Below the pieces are notes generated by a model. That model was given only the letters and a program-made list of their open reading frames with translations, did not search any database and had not been told where the DNA came from. From the NCBI GenBank assembly GCA_026713745.1, contig JAPONU010000081.1, positions 1 through 13,225 of the forward strand: a stretch of DNA of 13,225 nucleotides, given 5' to 3'. The stretch is from a bacterium. GTDB taxonomy: Bacteria > Actinomycetota > Acidimicrobiia > Acidimicrobiales > CATQHL01. Positions 1-6,446 of the stretch are shown piece after piece. Every line of letters starts with the position of its first letter. Positions within the stretch are counted from its first letter, which is position 1. The position numbers and the translations under genes were made by a program.

Positions 1-105
1 ATGGTCGTTCCGGCCCCGCCGATGGTCGTTCCGGCCGCCCGTATGGTCGTTCCGGCCCCGCCGATGGTCGTTCCGGCCGCCCGGATGGTCGTGTCGGACA
101 CCCCG
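1..105. repeat. 21-bp tandem repeat at window edge
   Basis: A unit of 21 bases beginning ATGGTCGTTCCGGCC is repeated four times (1-84), alternating between two variants that end CCGCCG and GCCCGT or GCCCGG, so the higher-order period is 42 bases. A fifth, diverged unit starts at 85. One frame stays open through it and would read as repeats of MVVPAPP and MVVPAAR. I take it as non-coding repeat DNA, because the peptide only mirrors the 21-base period and has no ribosome binding site. The array may extend beyond the left edge. Confidence 0.85.
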
Positions 106-107
106 AT

Positions 108-136
108 CGTCATTCCGGCGCAGGCCGGAATCCAGC
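108..136. repeat. dispersed palindromic repeat, single copy
   Basis: The sequence CGTCATTCCGGCG, three bases, then GCCGGAATCCAG forms a short stem (ATTCCGGC pairing with GCCGGAAT). Near-identical elements occur at 9903-10031 and 10073-10102. It resembles, in form only, the widespread intergenic repeats of the ATTCC...GGAAT type known in other bacteria. It lies about 60 bases upstream of lysA. Confidence 0.75.
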
Positions 137-194
137 GCGCCGCGCACCGATCCGCCCTGCGGACGGCTCACTGGGCAATTCTCTAGGACGCGCT

Positions 195-1469
195 ATGGCC
201 GGACCTCTACCCCCGCACCTGCTGCCCGACGGCGCCACGACCGACGCCGGCGGCCGCTTGGCGGTTGCCGGCTGTGACCTCGTGGAACTCGCCGGCCGAT
301 TCGGCACGCCGCTGATCGTCTACGACGAGGACCATCTGCGGGCGCGCTGCCGTGAAGCCACCGCGGTCTTCGGCGACGGCGGGGTGGTGTATGCCGCCAA
401 GGCCTTCCTGTGCCGCGCCATGGTGGAGTTGGTGCACACCGAGGGCCTGTGCCTCGACGTGTCCACCGGCGGCGAGCTGCACGTGGCCCTGGCGGCCGGC
501 TTCCCGCCCGAGCGGCTGGTGCTGCACGGCAACAACAAGTCGCCGGACGAGCTGGCCGCCGCCGTCGAGGCCGGTGTGGGGCGCATCGTGGTGGACAGCC
601 TCGACGAGTTGGACCGCCTCGACGCCTTGGCGGCCGAGCGCGGCTGCCGGCCCGCCGTGCTGCTGCGGATCACGCCCGGCGTGGAGGCGCACACCCACGT
701 CTACCTCACCACGGGCCGCGACGACTCCAAGTTCGGGTTCACGGTCTCATCCGGGGCGGCAACAGCAGCCGTCGAGCGCGCCCGCTCGGCCGCATCGGTC
801 GACTTGCGGGGCATCCACGCCCACATCGGCAGCCAGGTGTTCCGGCTCGACTCGTTCGCCGGGGCGGTGGCGGTGGTGGCCGGCTTCGCCAACCCGCTGG
901 GTCTCGACGAGCTGTCGGTGGGCGGCGGCCTGGGCGTGGCGTACGTGACCGGCGAGGAGGCTCCTCCCATCGCTGCCTGGGGTGAGACGGTCCTGGATGC
1001 GGCCGCAGCGGCCGGCGTGACCGCCCGCCTCAGCGTCGAGCCCGGCCGAGCCATCACGGCCTCCGCCGCCATCGCCCTCTACACCGTGGGCACCGTCAAG
1101 GAGCTGCCGGGCATCCGCACCTACGTGGCCGTCGACGGCGGCATGAGCGACAACCCGCGCCCGGTGCTCTACGGCAGCGGCTACGAGGCGTTCCTGCCCC
1201 GCGCCGCCGCCGCCGAGCGCCCCCGCGCCGTCAGCGTGGTGGGCAAGCACTGCGAGTCCGGCGACATCCTGGTGGCCGACGGCCGGGTGCCGCAGGATCT
1301 GGCCGTCGGCGACGTCCTCGGCGTCCCGGTGGCCGGCGCCTACGGCTATGCCATGGCCTCCAACTACAACAAGGTCCCCCGCCCCGCGGTGGTCTTCGTC
1401 CGCAACGGTGAGGCCCGCCCCGTCATCCGCCGCGAGACCTACGACGACCTCCTGCGCCTCGATCTGTAG
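195..1469 (+). CDS. lysA: diaminopimelate decarboxylase
   Basis: This gene encodes a fold-III, PLP-dependent enzyme that decarboxylates meso-diaminopimelate to L-lysine, the last step of lysine synthesis in the cytoplasm. Visible signatures are YAAKAF with the PLP lysine at residue 69, HIGSQ at 210-214, a glycine loop SVGGGLG, SVEPGRA, and the C-terminal active-site pair Cys353-Glu354 in GKHCESGD, followed by YGYAMASNYNKVPRP. The 424-residue length is normal for LysA. The ATG start has an AGGA six bases upstream and gives a sensible N terminus. The gene is complete and ends in ETYDDLLRLDL, and that end is duplicated at 2585-2631. In many actinobacteria lysA directly precedes hom; here a two-gene insert and a broken dehydrogenase gene separate them. 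Family assignment is firm. Confidence 0.96.
   Translation: MAGPLPPHLLPDGATTDAGGRLAVAGCDLVELAGRFGTPLIVYDEDHLRARCREATAVFGDGGVVYAAKAFLCRAMVELVHTEGLCLDVSTGGELHVALAAGFPPERLVLHGNNKSPDELAAAVEAGVGRIVVDSLDELDRLDALAAERGCRPAVLLRITPGVEAHTHVYLTTGRDDSKFGFTVSSGAATAAVERARSAASVDLRGIHAHIGSQVFRLDSFAGAVAVVAGFANPLGLDELSVGGGLGVAYVTGEEAPPIAAWGETVLDAAAAAGVTARLSVEPGRAITASAAIALYTVGTVKELPGIRTYVAVDGGMSDNPRPVLYGSGYEAFLPRAAAAERPRAVSVVGKHCESGDILVADGRVPQDLAVGDVLGVPVAGAYGYAMASNYNKVPRPAVVFVRNGEARPVIRRETYDDLLRLDL
1422..1469 (+). repeat. left copy of lysA 3'-end direct repeat
   Basis: The last 48 bases of lysA recur at 2585-2631 in the same orientation. The final 32 bases differ at two positions only. Together the two copies bracket the two minus-strand genes, in the manner of an attachment-site duplication or a gene-end-restoring insertion. 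Confidence 0.8.
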
Positions 1470-1496
1470 CCGCGGGGACCATGGGTGCCCGGACTG

Positions 1497-1512
1497 GCGG
1501 TGGCGCCACCGC
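1497..1512. terminator. possible bidirectional stem-loop between convergent genes
   Basis: GCGGTGGCGCCACCGC is a perfect 16-base palindrome lying between the stop of lysA (1469) and the stop of the convergent minus-strand gene (1525). It could fold as a six-base-pair stem with a GCGC loop. It is followed on the plus strand only by TTT, so it is at best a weak intrinsic terminator. A protein-binding palindrome is an alternative reading. Confidence 0.4.
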
Positions 1513-1524
1513 TTTGAGCGTTCC

Positions 1525-2208
1525 TCAACTTGGACTGTCGGGGGGTGTCGTGACTTGCCAGCCTGTGTTGGTGAGGACTTCGGCGGCCTGTGCCGGGAAG
1601 CGACGGACAGCGGCTCGGAGCTGCTGCTCGTGGTACTCGTGCCGTCCTCGCTCCAAGGCATCTTGCCAACCCTCGCGGGGGGTTACGAGTTCTTCGAGAA
1701 TGCAGAACTCGATGATGTCCTCGAGACATGGCCGGAACCGGCGGCCCCCGACGGGGATGTGGAGATCAGCCGGCTTGCGGTCTTCGAGGCCACAACTGTC
1801 GAGCATGCGTTGCAACGCATCCGATTGGCCGTGGAGGTGGATGTGAGCCTCGGGGTACGGGTTTGGTGGCTCCCTCACGAAGTCGTACGTGGCGATCGGC
1901 GTTTCGGCATCTTCGGCCCGAAGTGTGTACGTACTCCTGCTGGTGGTAAGGAACTCACCGGAGTGGTCGAGGTCGAGAGTATGCAGGAAGTCGAGATGAA
2001 TCGGAGCTTGTGATCCCGAGATGGTGAAGGGGATGGTCTCACCGAGCGGGTTGTTCTTCCCGATCTTGTAGCCAATCACCGCGCGGTTGCGTGGATCCAT
2101 CACCACGGACAGCCGAGGGCCGTTCGTGACGGTGCCGTTCAGAAGTGTTGAGACCTTGCCTGCGAATTCCCTCGCTTGGCGCTGAAGGTCATCCCGTCGG
2201 CGCGACAA
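1525..2208 (-). CDS. uncharacterised 227-residue protein, larger gene of two-gene cassette
   Basis: I cannot name a function. The protein has a charged N-terminal helix (residues 1-25), a probably beta-rich middle (32-115), then AHIHLHG (121-127) with three histidines in alternating positions, PVGGRRFRPCLED (152-164), and a helical C-terminal third rich in Trp, Glu and Arg. No signal peptide or membrane segment is visible. The histidine triplet could bind metal or be structural; that is inference. The start is a TTG at 2208 and no ATG or GTG start is available before residue 35; it lies 20 bases inside the end of the upstream small gene, implying translational coupling. Codons such as AGT, GCA, CTT and TCA are commoner than in the flanking genes, and GC is visibly lower, suggesting acquisition. 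The gene is convergent with lysA. I have an unverified impression that similar protein pairs exist in other actinobacteria. Confidence 0.75.
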   Translation of the reverse strand: MSRRRDDLQRQAREFAGKVSTLLNGTVTNGPRLSVVMDPRNRAVIGYKIGKNNPLGETIPFTISGSQAPIHLDFLHTLDLDHSGEFLTTSRSTYTLRAEDAETPIATYDFVREPPNPYPEAHIHLHGQSDALQRMLDSCGLEDRKPADLHIPVGGRRFRPCLEDIIEFCILEELVTPREGWQDALERGRHEYHEQQLRAAVRRFPAQAAEVLTNTGWQVTTPPDSPS

Positions 2209-2383
2209 GAGATGACACCACGAACCAGGCGCGCCGTGCTACCTCGCTGGAGAAGCGTCCAGATTCGGCCTGTCGCTGGAGTTCCTCCCACGTGCACGCA
2301 GCCGCGCCAAGAGCGTTGTCGATCGCTTCACGCACGTCAGACTCATCCAGCAACTCAAGCTGGATGTCGTCGTGGCTGCTCAT
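2189..2383 (-). CDS. small helical protein, upstream partner in two-gene cassette
   Basis: This encodes 64 residues starting MSSHDDIQLELL, predicted to be mostly helical, acidic at the N terminus, with a distinctive core CTWEELQRQAESGRFSSE followed by VARRAWFVVS. An upstream in-frame ATG at 2413 is possible, but GGAGGA lies five bases before the ATG at 2383, so I chose that one. Its 3' end overlaps the 227-residue gene by 20 bases. The architecture (small gene first, overlapping larger gene, foreign-looking composition, flanking repeat) is compatible with an antitoxin-toxin or accessory-effector pair, but there is no motif evidence for a toxin. Function unknown. Confidence 0.7.
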   Translation of the reverse strand: MSSHDDIQLELLDESDVREAIDNALGAAACTWEELQRQAESGRFSSEVARRAWFVVSSLVAPTG

Positions 2384-2495
2384 GGTGCTCCTCCATCGGC
2401 CAGGGGTGTCCACCCCCGGTCTTGTCGTTGTTGCGGCGTGTCGCCACGATCGACTCCCTCAGGGTATGAGTTCCAACAGGCGTTTGCCCCTGTCG

Positions 2496-2510
2496 TGAGA
2501 GTGCCTCTCA
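2496..2510. promoter_or_regulatory. 15-base inverted repeat upstream of the two-gene cassette
   Basis: TGAGAG-TGC-CTCTCA has perfect six-base arms and a three-base centre. It lies 113 bases upstream of the small cassette gene, beside a second small stem formed by ACAGG (2476-2480) and CCTGT (2488-2492). It could be an operator for the cassette or an RNA hairpin in its leader. Nothing else supports either reading. Confidence 0.35.
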
Positions 2511-2584
2511 TGGAGGCGATCGCAGTGAGTCGGGCACGGTCAGTATTACACGCGGGTGTGACAACTGACGACAACGAACGCGAG

Positions 2585-2631
2585 GTCATCGGCCGGAAAC
2601 CTACGACGACCTCCTCCGCCTCGACCTGTAG
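2585..2631 (+). repeat. right copy of lysA 3'-end direct repeat (lysA remnant)
   Basis: In one frame this reads ETYDDLLRLDL followed by TAG, exactly the C terminus of the complete lysA ending at 1469. Across those eleven codons the three base differences (GAG/GAA, CTG/CTC, GAT/GAC) are all silent, so the copy descended from a coding lysA end. Homology extends upstream to GTCATC at 2585, with one single-base deletion and a few mismatches. It has no start of its own and is not expressed as a gene. Confidence 0.85.
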
Positions 2632-2739
2632 GCGGCCGCTGGGCCGAAGGTATCCTCCGCGCTCGTTGCCGCAGCCGTCGGATCGGTTGCCGGCCCGGCC
2701 GCCGTGCAGGCCGGCAGGAAAACCCGCCAGGAGGACGCA

Positions 2740-3393
2740 ATGAAAGCTGCGGTGGTCTACGAGTTCGGGGCGCCCATCAGGGTGGTCGACGCCACCCCCG
2801 GCCATGTCGGCCCCAACGATGTGCGGGTGCAGGTGAAGGCCAGCGGGCTGTGCCACTCCGATGTTGCGGTGCAGACCGGCGAGTTGCCGTTCCCGCTCCC
2901 CATGGTGCTGGGCCACGAGGGTGCCGGCGTGGTGGTCGAGGCCGGCGAGGCCGTCACCACCTGCGAGGTCGGCGACCACGTGGTGCTTTCGGCGCTGATC
3001 CACTGCGGCACGTGCACGAATTGCCTGAAGGGCCGCCCCAACCTGTGCCTCTGGGGTCTGGAGACCATTTTCGGCGGCATCAACGCCCACGACCGGGGGC
3101 TGCGGGCCAGCGATCCCGACGGCAACGGCCTCTACCAGTTCGCCTCCATCGGCACGCTGGCCACCGAGTTGGTGTGCAGCGAGAAGCACGCCGTGCCGAT
3201 ACCCGACGACGTGCCGTTCGGGGCCGCCGCCCTCACCGGCTGCGGCGTGCTCACCGGAGCCTCCGCGGTCTTCAACCGGGCCAAGGTGCAGCCCGGCTCG
3301 TCGGTGGCGGTCATCGGCTGCGGCGGCGTCGGGCTCAACGTCATCCAGGCGGCGACCATGGCCAACGCCGGGACGGTCATCGCCGTCGACTGA
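2740..3393 (+). pseudogene. zinc-dependent alcohol dehydrogenase, C-terminally truncated
   Basis: This is the first 217 residues of a medium-chain, zinc-dependent alcohol dehydrogenase; intact relatives have roughly 360-375. The catalytic zinc ligands are present: Cys38 in GLCHSD, His59-Glu60 in GHE, and Cys168 in TGCGV. The structural zinc set is Cys89, Cys92, Cys95 and Cys103. The Rossmann motif GCGGVG is at 193-198. The frame then stops right after VIAVD, where Asp217 is the residue that normally holds the NAD ribose, so most of the coenzyme domain is missing. The 92 bases before hom contain no remnant of the missing part. AGGAGG sits five bases before the ATG at 2740, so I prefer it to the in-frame ATG at 2704. 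The product is unlikely to be active. Possible substrates cannot be told. Confidence 0.8.
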
Positions 3394-3472
3394 TCTCCGC
3401 GTGACCTGGTTGGAGGCGGACCCAACGCGGCGGCTCGCGTGCGCGCCGGGCGATGCGGGGCGGCTGCGCCGG

Positions 3473-3485
3473 TAGCGTGAGCGGG
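3473..3485 (+). promoter_or_regulatory. candidate -10 element giving leaderless hom mRNA
   Basis: TAGCGT (3473-3478) fits the actinobacterial TAnnnT -10 pattern and ends seven bases before the ATG of hom at 3486. Transcription would then begin at or one base before the start codon. No good ribosome binding site precedes hom, which agrees with leaderless translation. No clear -35 box is visible. Confidence 0.4.
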
Positions 3486-4808
3486 ATGGATTCTGCGCCC
3501 TCTCCCGCGCCCGGTGCCGCGCCCGCTCCGCAGCGGATCGGCGTCGGCATTCTGGGTGGCGGCACGGTGGGTGCCGCCCTGGTCGGACTGTTGGACGAGC
3601 GGCGCGCCGAGATCACCGCCCGCTGCGGGACCGAGATCGTGCCGGTCGCCGTGGCGGTGCGCTCGCCGGACCGGCCCCGCCCGGGAGTGCCGGCGGGGTT
3701 GCTCACCGGCGACGCGGCCGCGGTGGTGGCCGATCCCGACGTCGATGTCGTGGTGGAGCTCATCGGTGGCACCGATCCCGTCCGGCAGCTGCTGCTGGCG
3801 GCGTTGGCGGGAGGCAAGCCGGTGGTCACCGCCAACAAGGAGGTCCTGGCCACCCACGGCGCCGAACTGTTCGCCGCGGCGCGTGCCGGTGGTGCGGACC
3901 TGTTGTTCGAGGCGGCGGTGGGCGGTGCCATCCCCATCGTGAGGTCGCTGCGGGAGTCCCTGGCCGGCGAGTCGGTGCAGCGCATCATGGGCATCGTCAA
4001 CGGCACCACCAACTACATCCTCAGCCGCATGACCACCGGCGGGTCCGGCTACGCCGACGCGCTCGCCGAGGCCCAGGCCCTGGGCTACGCCGAGGCCGAC
4101 CCCCGCGCCGACGTGGAGGGCCACGACGCCGCCGCCAAGGCCGCCATCATGGCCGGCATCGTCTTCGGCGCCGAGGTCACCGCGGCCGACGTGCACTGCG
4201 AGGGAATCAGCACCCTCAGCGCCGGTGACATCACCTTCGCCCGCCGCCTCGGCCACGTCATCAAGCTCCTCGCCATCGCCGAGCGAGTCGACGGTGACGC
4301 GATCGCGGTGCGGGTGCATCCGGCGATGGTGCCGGAGGACCATCCGCTGGCGTCGGTGCGTGACAGTTTCAACGCCGTGTTCGTCGAGGGCGACGCCTGC
4401 GGCGAGTTGATGCTCTACGGCCGCGGCGCCGGCGGTCGCCCCACCGCCTCCGCCGTCCTCGGCGACCTCATCGACGCCGCCGCGAATCTCCGCCGGGGCG
4501 CCGCCACGGGTCCGGGCCCCACCGCACCGGCCCGCATCCACCCCATCGGCGAGCTGCGCGCCGCGTACTACCTGGCGCTGGAGGTCATCGACCGCCCGGG
4601 TGTGCTGGCCGCGGTGGCGGGCCTCTTCGGCCGCCACGGCGTGTCGATCCGCTCCATGGAACAGGAGGGCCTCGGCGACCAGGCCCGCATCATCTTCATC
4701 ACGCACGTGGCCTGCGAGAGCGACATGCGGGCAACGCTCGAGGACCTGAGACACCTGGAAGCGGTCCGGCAGGTGGGAAGCGTGCTGCGAGTCATCGCCG
4801 ACGAATGA
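3486..4808 (+). CDS. hom: homoserine dehydrogenase
   Basis: The enzyme reduces aspartate semialdehyde to homoserine with NAD(P)H, the branch point to threonine and methionine. The 440-residue product has a Rossmann motif GILGGGTVG (21-29), TANKE with Lys118, the family signature around GIVNGTTNYILSRM (169-182), the catalytic region ADPRADVEGHDAAAK ending in Lys218, and a C-terminal ACT domain from about 361 (YYLALEVIDRPGVLAAVAGL). The ACT domain is the usual site of threonine feedback control. I place the start at 3486, not the in-frame ATG at 3453, because residues before MDSAPSP do not match family N termini and a -10-like element sits just upstream. The first 17 residues are a Pro/Ala-rich tail. 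The stop overlaps thrC by four bases (ATGA), so the two are translationally coupled. Confidence 0.95.
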   Translation: MDSAPSPAPGAAPAPQRIGVGILGGGTVGAALVGLLDERRAEITARCGTEIVPVAVAVRSPDRPRPGVPAGLLTGDAAAVVADPDVDVVVELIGGTDPVRQLLLAALAGGKPVVTANKEVLATHGAELFAAARAGGADLLFEAAVGGAIPIVRSLRESLAGESVQRIMGIVNGTTNYILSRMTTGGSGYADALAEAQALGYAEADPRADVEGHDAAAKAAIMAGIVFGAEVTAADVHCEGISTLSAGDITFARRLGHVIKLLAIAERVDGDAIAVRVHPAMVPEDHPLASVRDSFNAVFVEGDACGELMLYGRGAGGRPTASAVLGDLIDAAANLRRGAATGPGPTAPARIHPIGELRAAYYLALEVIDRPGVLAAVAGLFGRHGVSIRSMEQEGLGDQARIIFITHVACESDMRATLEDLRHLEAVRQVGSVLRVIADE

Positions 4809-6433
4809 GCCTCAACTACGTCTCCACCCGCGGCCAGGCCCCCCAATTGGCCTTCGCCGACGTCCTACTCGCCGGCCTCGCAACAGACGGCGGCCTCTAC
4901 GTCCCCACCCAATGGCCTACCCTGCCCCTCCTGCCCACCCCCCAAACGCCCGCGGCGGGGAGACCGGGCCCCGGCACCGGACCGATCTCGCCGGACGACC
5001 CACCGACAGTCACCGCCGACCTGGGTGGTCGCCCGGTCGGTGGCGCGAATCAAGCGAGGGTGGGGGTGCGGGGGGCCGGCGCCGGATCGATTTCGCCGGA
5101 CGATCCGCCGACGGCCACCGGCACCCCCACCCGGTCCGCAAACCCCCCGCCCGGACCGACGTACGTCGACACCGCCACAGAGGTCATGTGGCCCTTCGTG
5201 GAGGGCCAGATCGACCAGGAGGCGTTCGAGGCGCTCACCGCCGAGGCCTACAGCACGTTCGACCACCCCGACGTGGCGCCCCTCGTCCCCCTCGACGAGG
5301 GCGCGGGCCTGTGGCTCATGGAGCTGTTCGGCGGCCCCACGCTGGCGTTCAAGGACATTGCCCTGCAGTTGGTGGGGCGGCTGTTCGATCACGAGCTGGC
5401 CCGGCGGGGCGAGCGGGTCACCATCGTGGGCGCCACCTCGGGCGACACCGGCTCGGCGGCCATCGAGGCGTGCCGCGACCGCGAGGCCCTCGACATCTTC
5501 GTGCTGCACCCCCGGGGCCGTGTCAGCGAGGTGCAGCGCCGCCAGATGACCACGGTGCCCTCGGCGAACGTGCACAACATCGCCATCGACGGCAGCTTCG
5601 ACGATTGCCAGGACCTGGTGAAGGCCATGTTCGCCGACGAGGGGTTCCGGCGCCGCCAGCGGCTGGGCGCCGTCAACTCCATCAACTTCGCCAGGGTCAT
5701 GGCGCAGATCGTGTACTACGTGGTGGCGGCCCGGGCCCTGGCGGGTCCCCCGGGCAGCGGGCGAGCCGTGTCGTTCGCCGTGCCGACGGGCAACTTCGGC
5801 AACGTGTACGCCGGCTACGCGGCGCACCGGATGGGCTTGGAGTTGTCGCAGCTCGTCGTGGGCAGCAACACCAACGACATCCTGGCGAGGTTCTTCGCCG
5901 GCGCCCGCCTCGAGATCCGCGAGGTCGTGCCCACGATGTCGCCCAGCATGGACATCGGCGTGTCGTCCAATCTGGAGCGCCTGCTGTTCGAGCTGATCGG
6001 GCGTGACGGCGCCGCCCTCGCGGCCCTGCTGGATGGGTTCCGGGCCAGCGGCGAGGCCGACCTGACGCCGGCGATGGCCGCCGGGCTGGCGCCGCTGTGG
6101 TCCGGAGCGCGCGTCGACGAGGCGCAGACGCTTGAGGTCATCGGCGACGTGCACCGCCGGACGGGGATGATGATCGATCCGCACACCGCGGTCGGCGTGG
6201 GCGCGGCGGCGGCCGCCCGCCGGGATCCCGATGTGCCGATGGTGGTGCTGTCCACGGCGCACCCGGCGAAGTTCCCCGACGCCGTGGAGGCGGCGTGCGG
6301 GCTGCGGCCCGAACTGCCCGAGCGCCTCGCCGACCTGGGCGAGCGCCCGGAGCGCTGCACGATGCTGGACAACGATCTCGCCGCCGTGCAACGGTTCGTT
6401 GCGGCGCACGCCCGCGTCGGCGGCGACGGCTGA
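4805..6433 (+). CDS. thrC: threonine synthase with N-terminal insertion
   Basis: The enzyme converts O-phosphohomoserine to threonine using PLP. The 542-residue protein has the family N terminus (NYVSTRGQAPQLAFADVLL, then GLATDGGLYVP), the PLP lysine Lys183 in GPTLAFKD, GATSGDTGSAA (209-219), NSINFAR, VPTGNFGN and STAHPAKFP. It belongs to the longer bacterial class typified by E. coli ThrC rather than the short class. Residues about 45-120 are a low-complexity Pro/Gly/Asp/Thr-rich stretch that other ThrC proteins lack; they normally join these flanks with about 20 residues. This segment contains ISPDDPPT twice and a matching DNA repeat. It falls before the PLP domain, so activity is probably kept. 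The start overlaps the hom stop; the next gene begins 13 bases after the thrC stop. Confidence 0.95.
   Translation: MSLNYVSTRGQAPQLAFADVLLAGLATDGGLYVPTQWPTLPLLPTPQTPAAGRPGPGTGPISPDDPPTVTADLGGRPVGGANQARVGVRGAGAGSISPDDPPTATGTPTRSANPPPGPTYVDTATEVMWPFVEGQIDQEAFEALTAEAYSTFDHPDVAPLVPLDEGAGLWLMELFGGPTLAFKDIALQLVGRLFDHELARRGERVTIVGATSGDTGSAAIEACRDREALDIFVLHPRGRVSEVQRRQMTTVPSANVHNIAIDGSFDDCQDLVKAMFADEGFRRRQRLGAVNSINFARVMAQIVYYVVAARALAGPPGSGRAVSFAVPTGNFGNVYAGYAAHRMGLELSQLVVGSNTNDILARFFAGARLEIREVVPTMSPSMDIGVSSNLERLLFELIGRDGAALAALLDGFRASGEADLTPAMAAGLAPLWSGARVDEAQTLEVIGDVHRRTGMMIDPHTAVGVGAAAAARRDPDVPMVVLSTAHPAKFPDAVEAACGLRPELPERLADLGERPERCTMLDNDLAAVQRFVAAHARVGGDG
4971..5119 (+). repeat. 44-bp direct repeats inside thrC, 105 bp apart
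   Basis: Positions 4971-5014 and 5076-5119 match at 37 of 44 bases, and all seven differences are transitions. The offset of 105 bases is 35 codons, so both copies are read in the same frame (GPISPDDPPTVT and GSISPDDPPTAT). The sequence just before the second copy (CGAGGGTGGGGG at 5055, then a G-rich stretch) also appears after tsaC at 13199-13225, which suggests a dispersed repeat that entered thrC in frame. Confidence 0.7.
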
Positions 6434-6446
6434 GCAGGGAGCGCCC

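Larger units (their letters stand above)
2384..2739. other. gene-free spacer upstream of both the cassette and the dehydrogenase
   Basis: This stretch of about 356 bases holds no convincing gene. It is richer in A and T than its surroundings. It contains two small stem-loops (2476-2492 and 2496-2510), the second copy of the lysA 3' end (2585-2631), and a ribosome binding site AGGAGG at 2729-2734 for the dehydrogenase. It should carry the minus-strand promoter of the cassette, but I find only weak candidates. TATCCT at 2651-2656 is a possible -10 element for the plus strand, without a recognisable -35. Confidence 0.6.

Noticed and set aside
1..186. 61-codon ORF reading MVVPAPP/MVVPAAR repeats
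   Set aside because: The peptide is only a readout of the 21-base repeat and then of the dispersed palindrome (VIPAQAGIQ). No ribosome binding site or family match is evident, so it is annotated as repeat.
1497..1512. Strong rho-independent terminator after lysA
   Set aside because: The palindrome is perfect but has no U-rich tract, so only a low-confidence stem-loop is listed.
1348..2013. 221-codon plus-strand ORF over the lysA end and the cassette
   Set aside because: It overlaps the end of lysA out of frame and is antisense to the 227-residue gene, whose motifs, coupling and composition look more like protein.
2541..2549. TAATACT on the minus strand as a definite promoter of the cassette
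   Set aside because: No -35 hexamer at acceptable spacing was found, and it lies about 160 bases upstream of the first gene; evidence is too weak for a feature.
3132..4754. 540-codon minus-strand ORF opposite hom
   Set aside because: It is an antisense shadow caused by high third-position GC; the plus strand encodes an unmistakable homoserine dehydrogenase with all family motifs.
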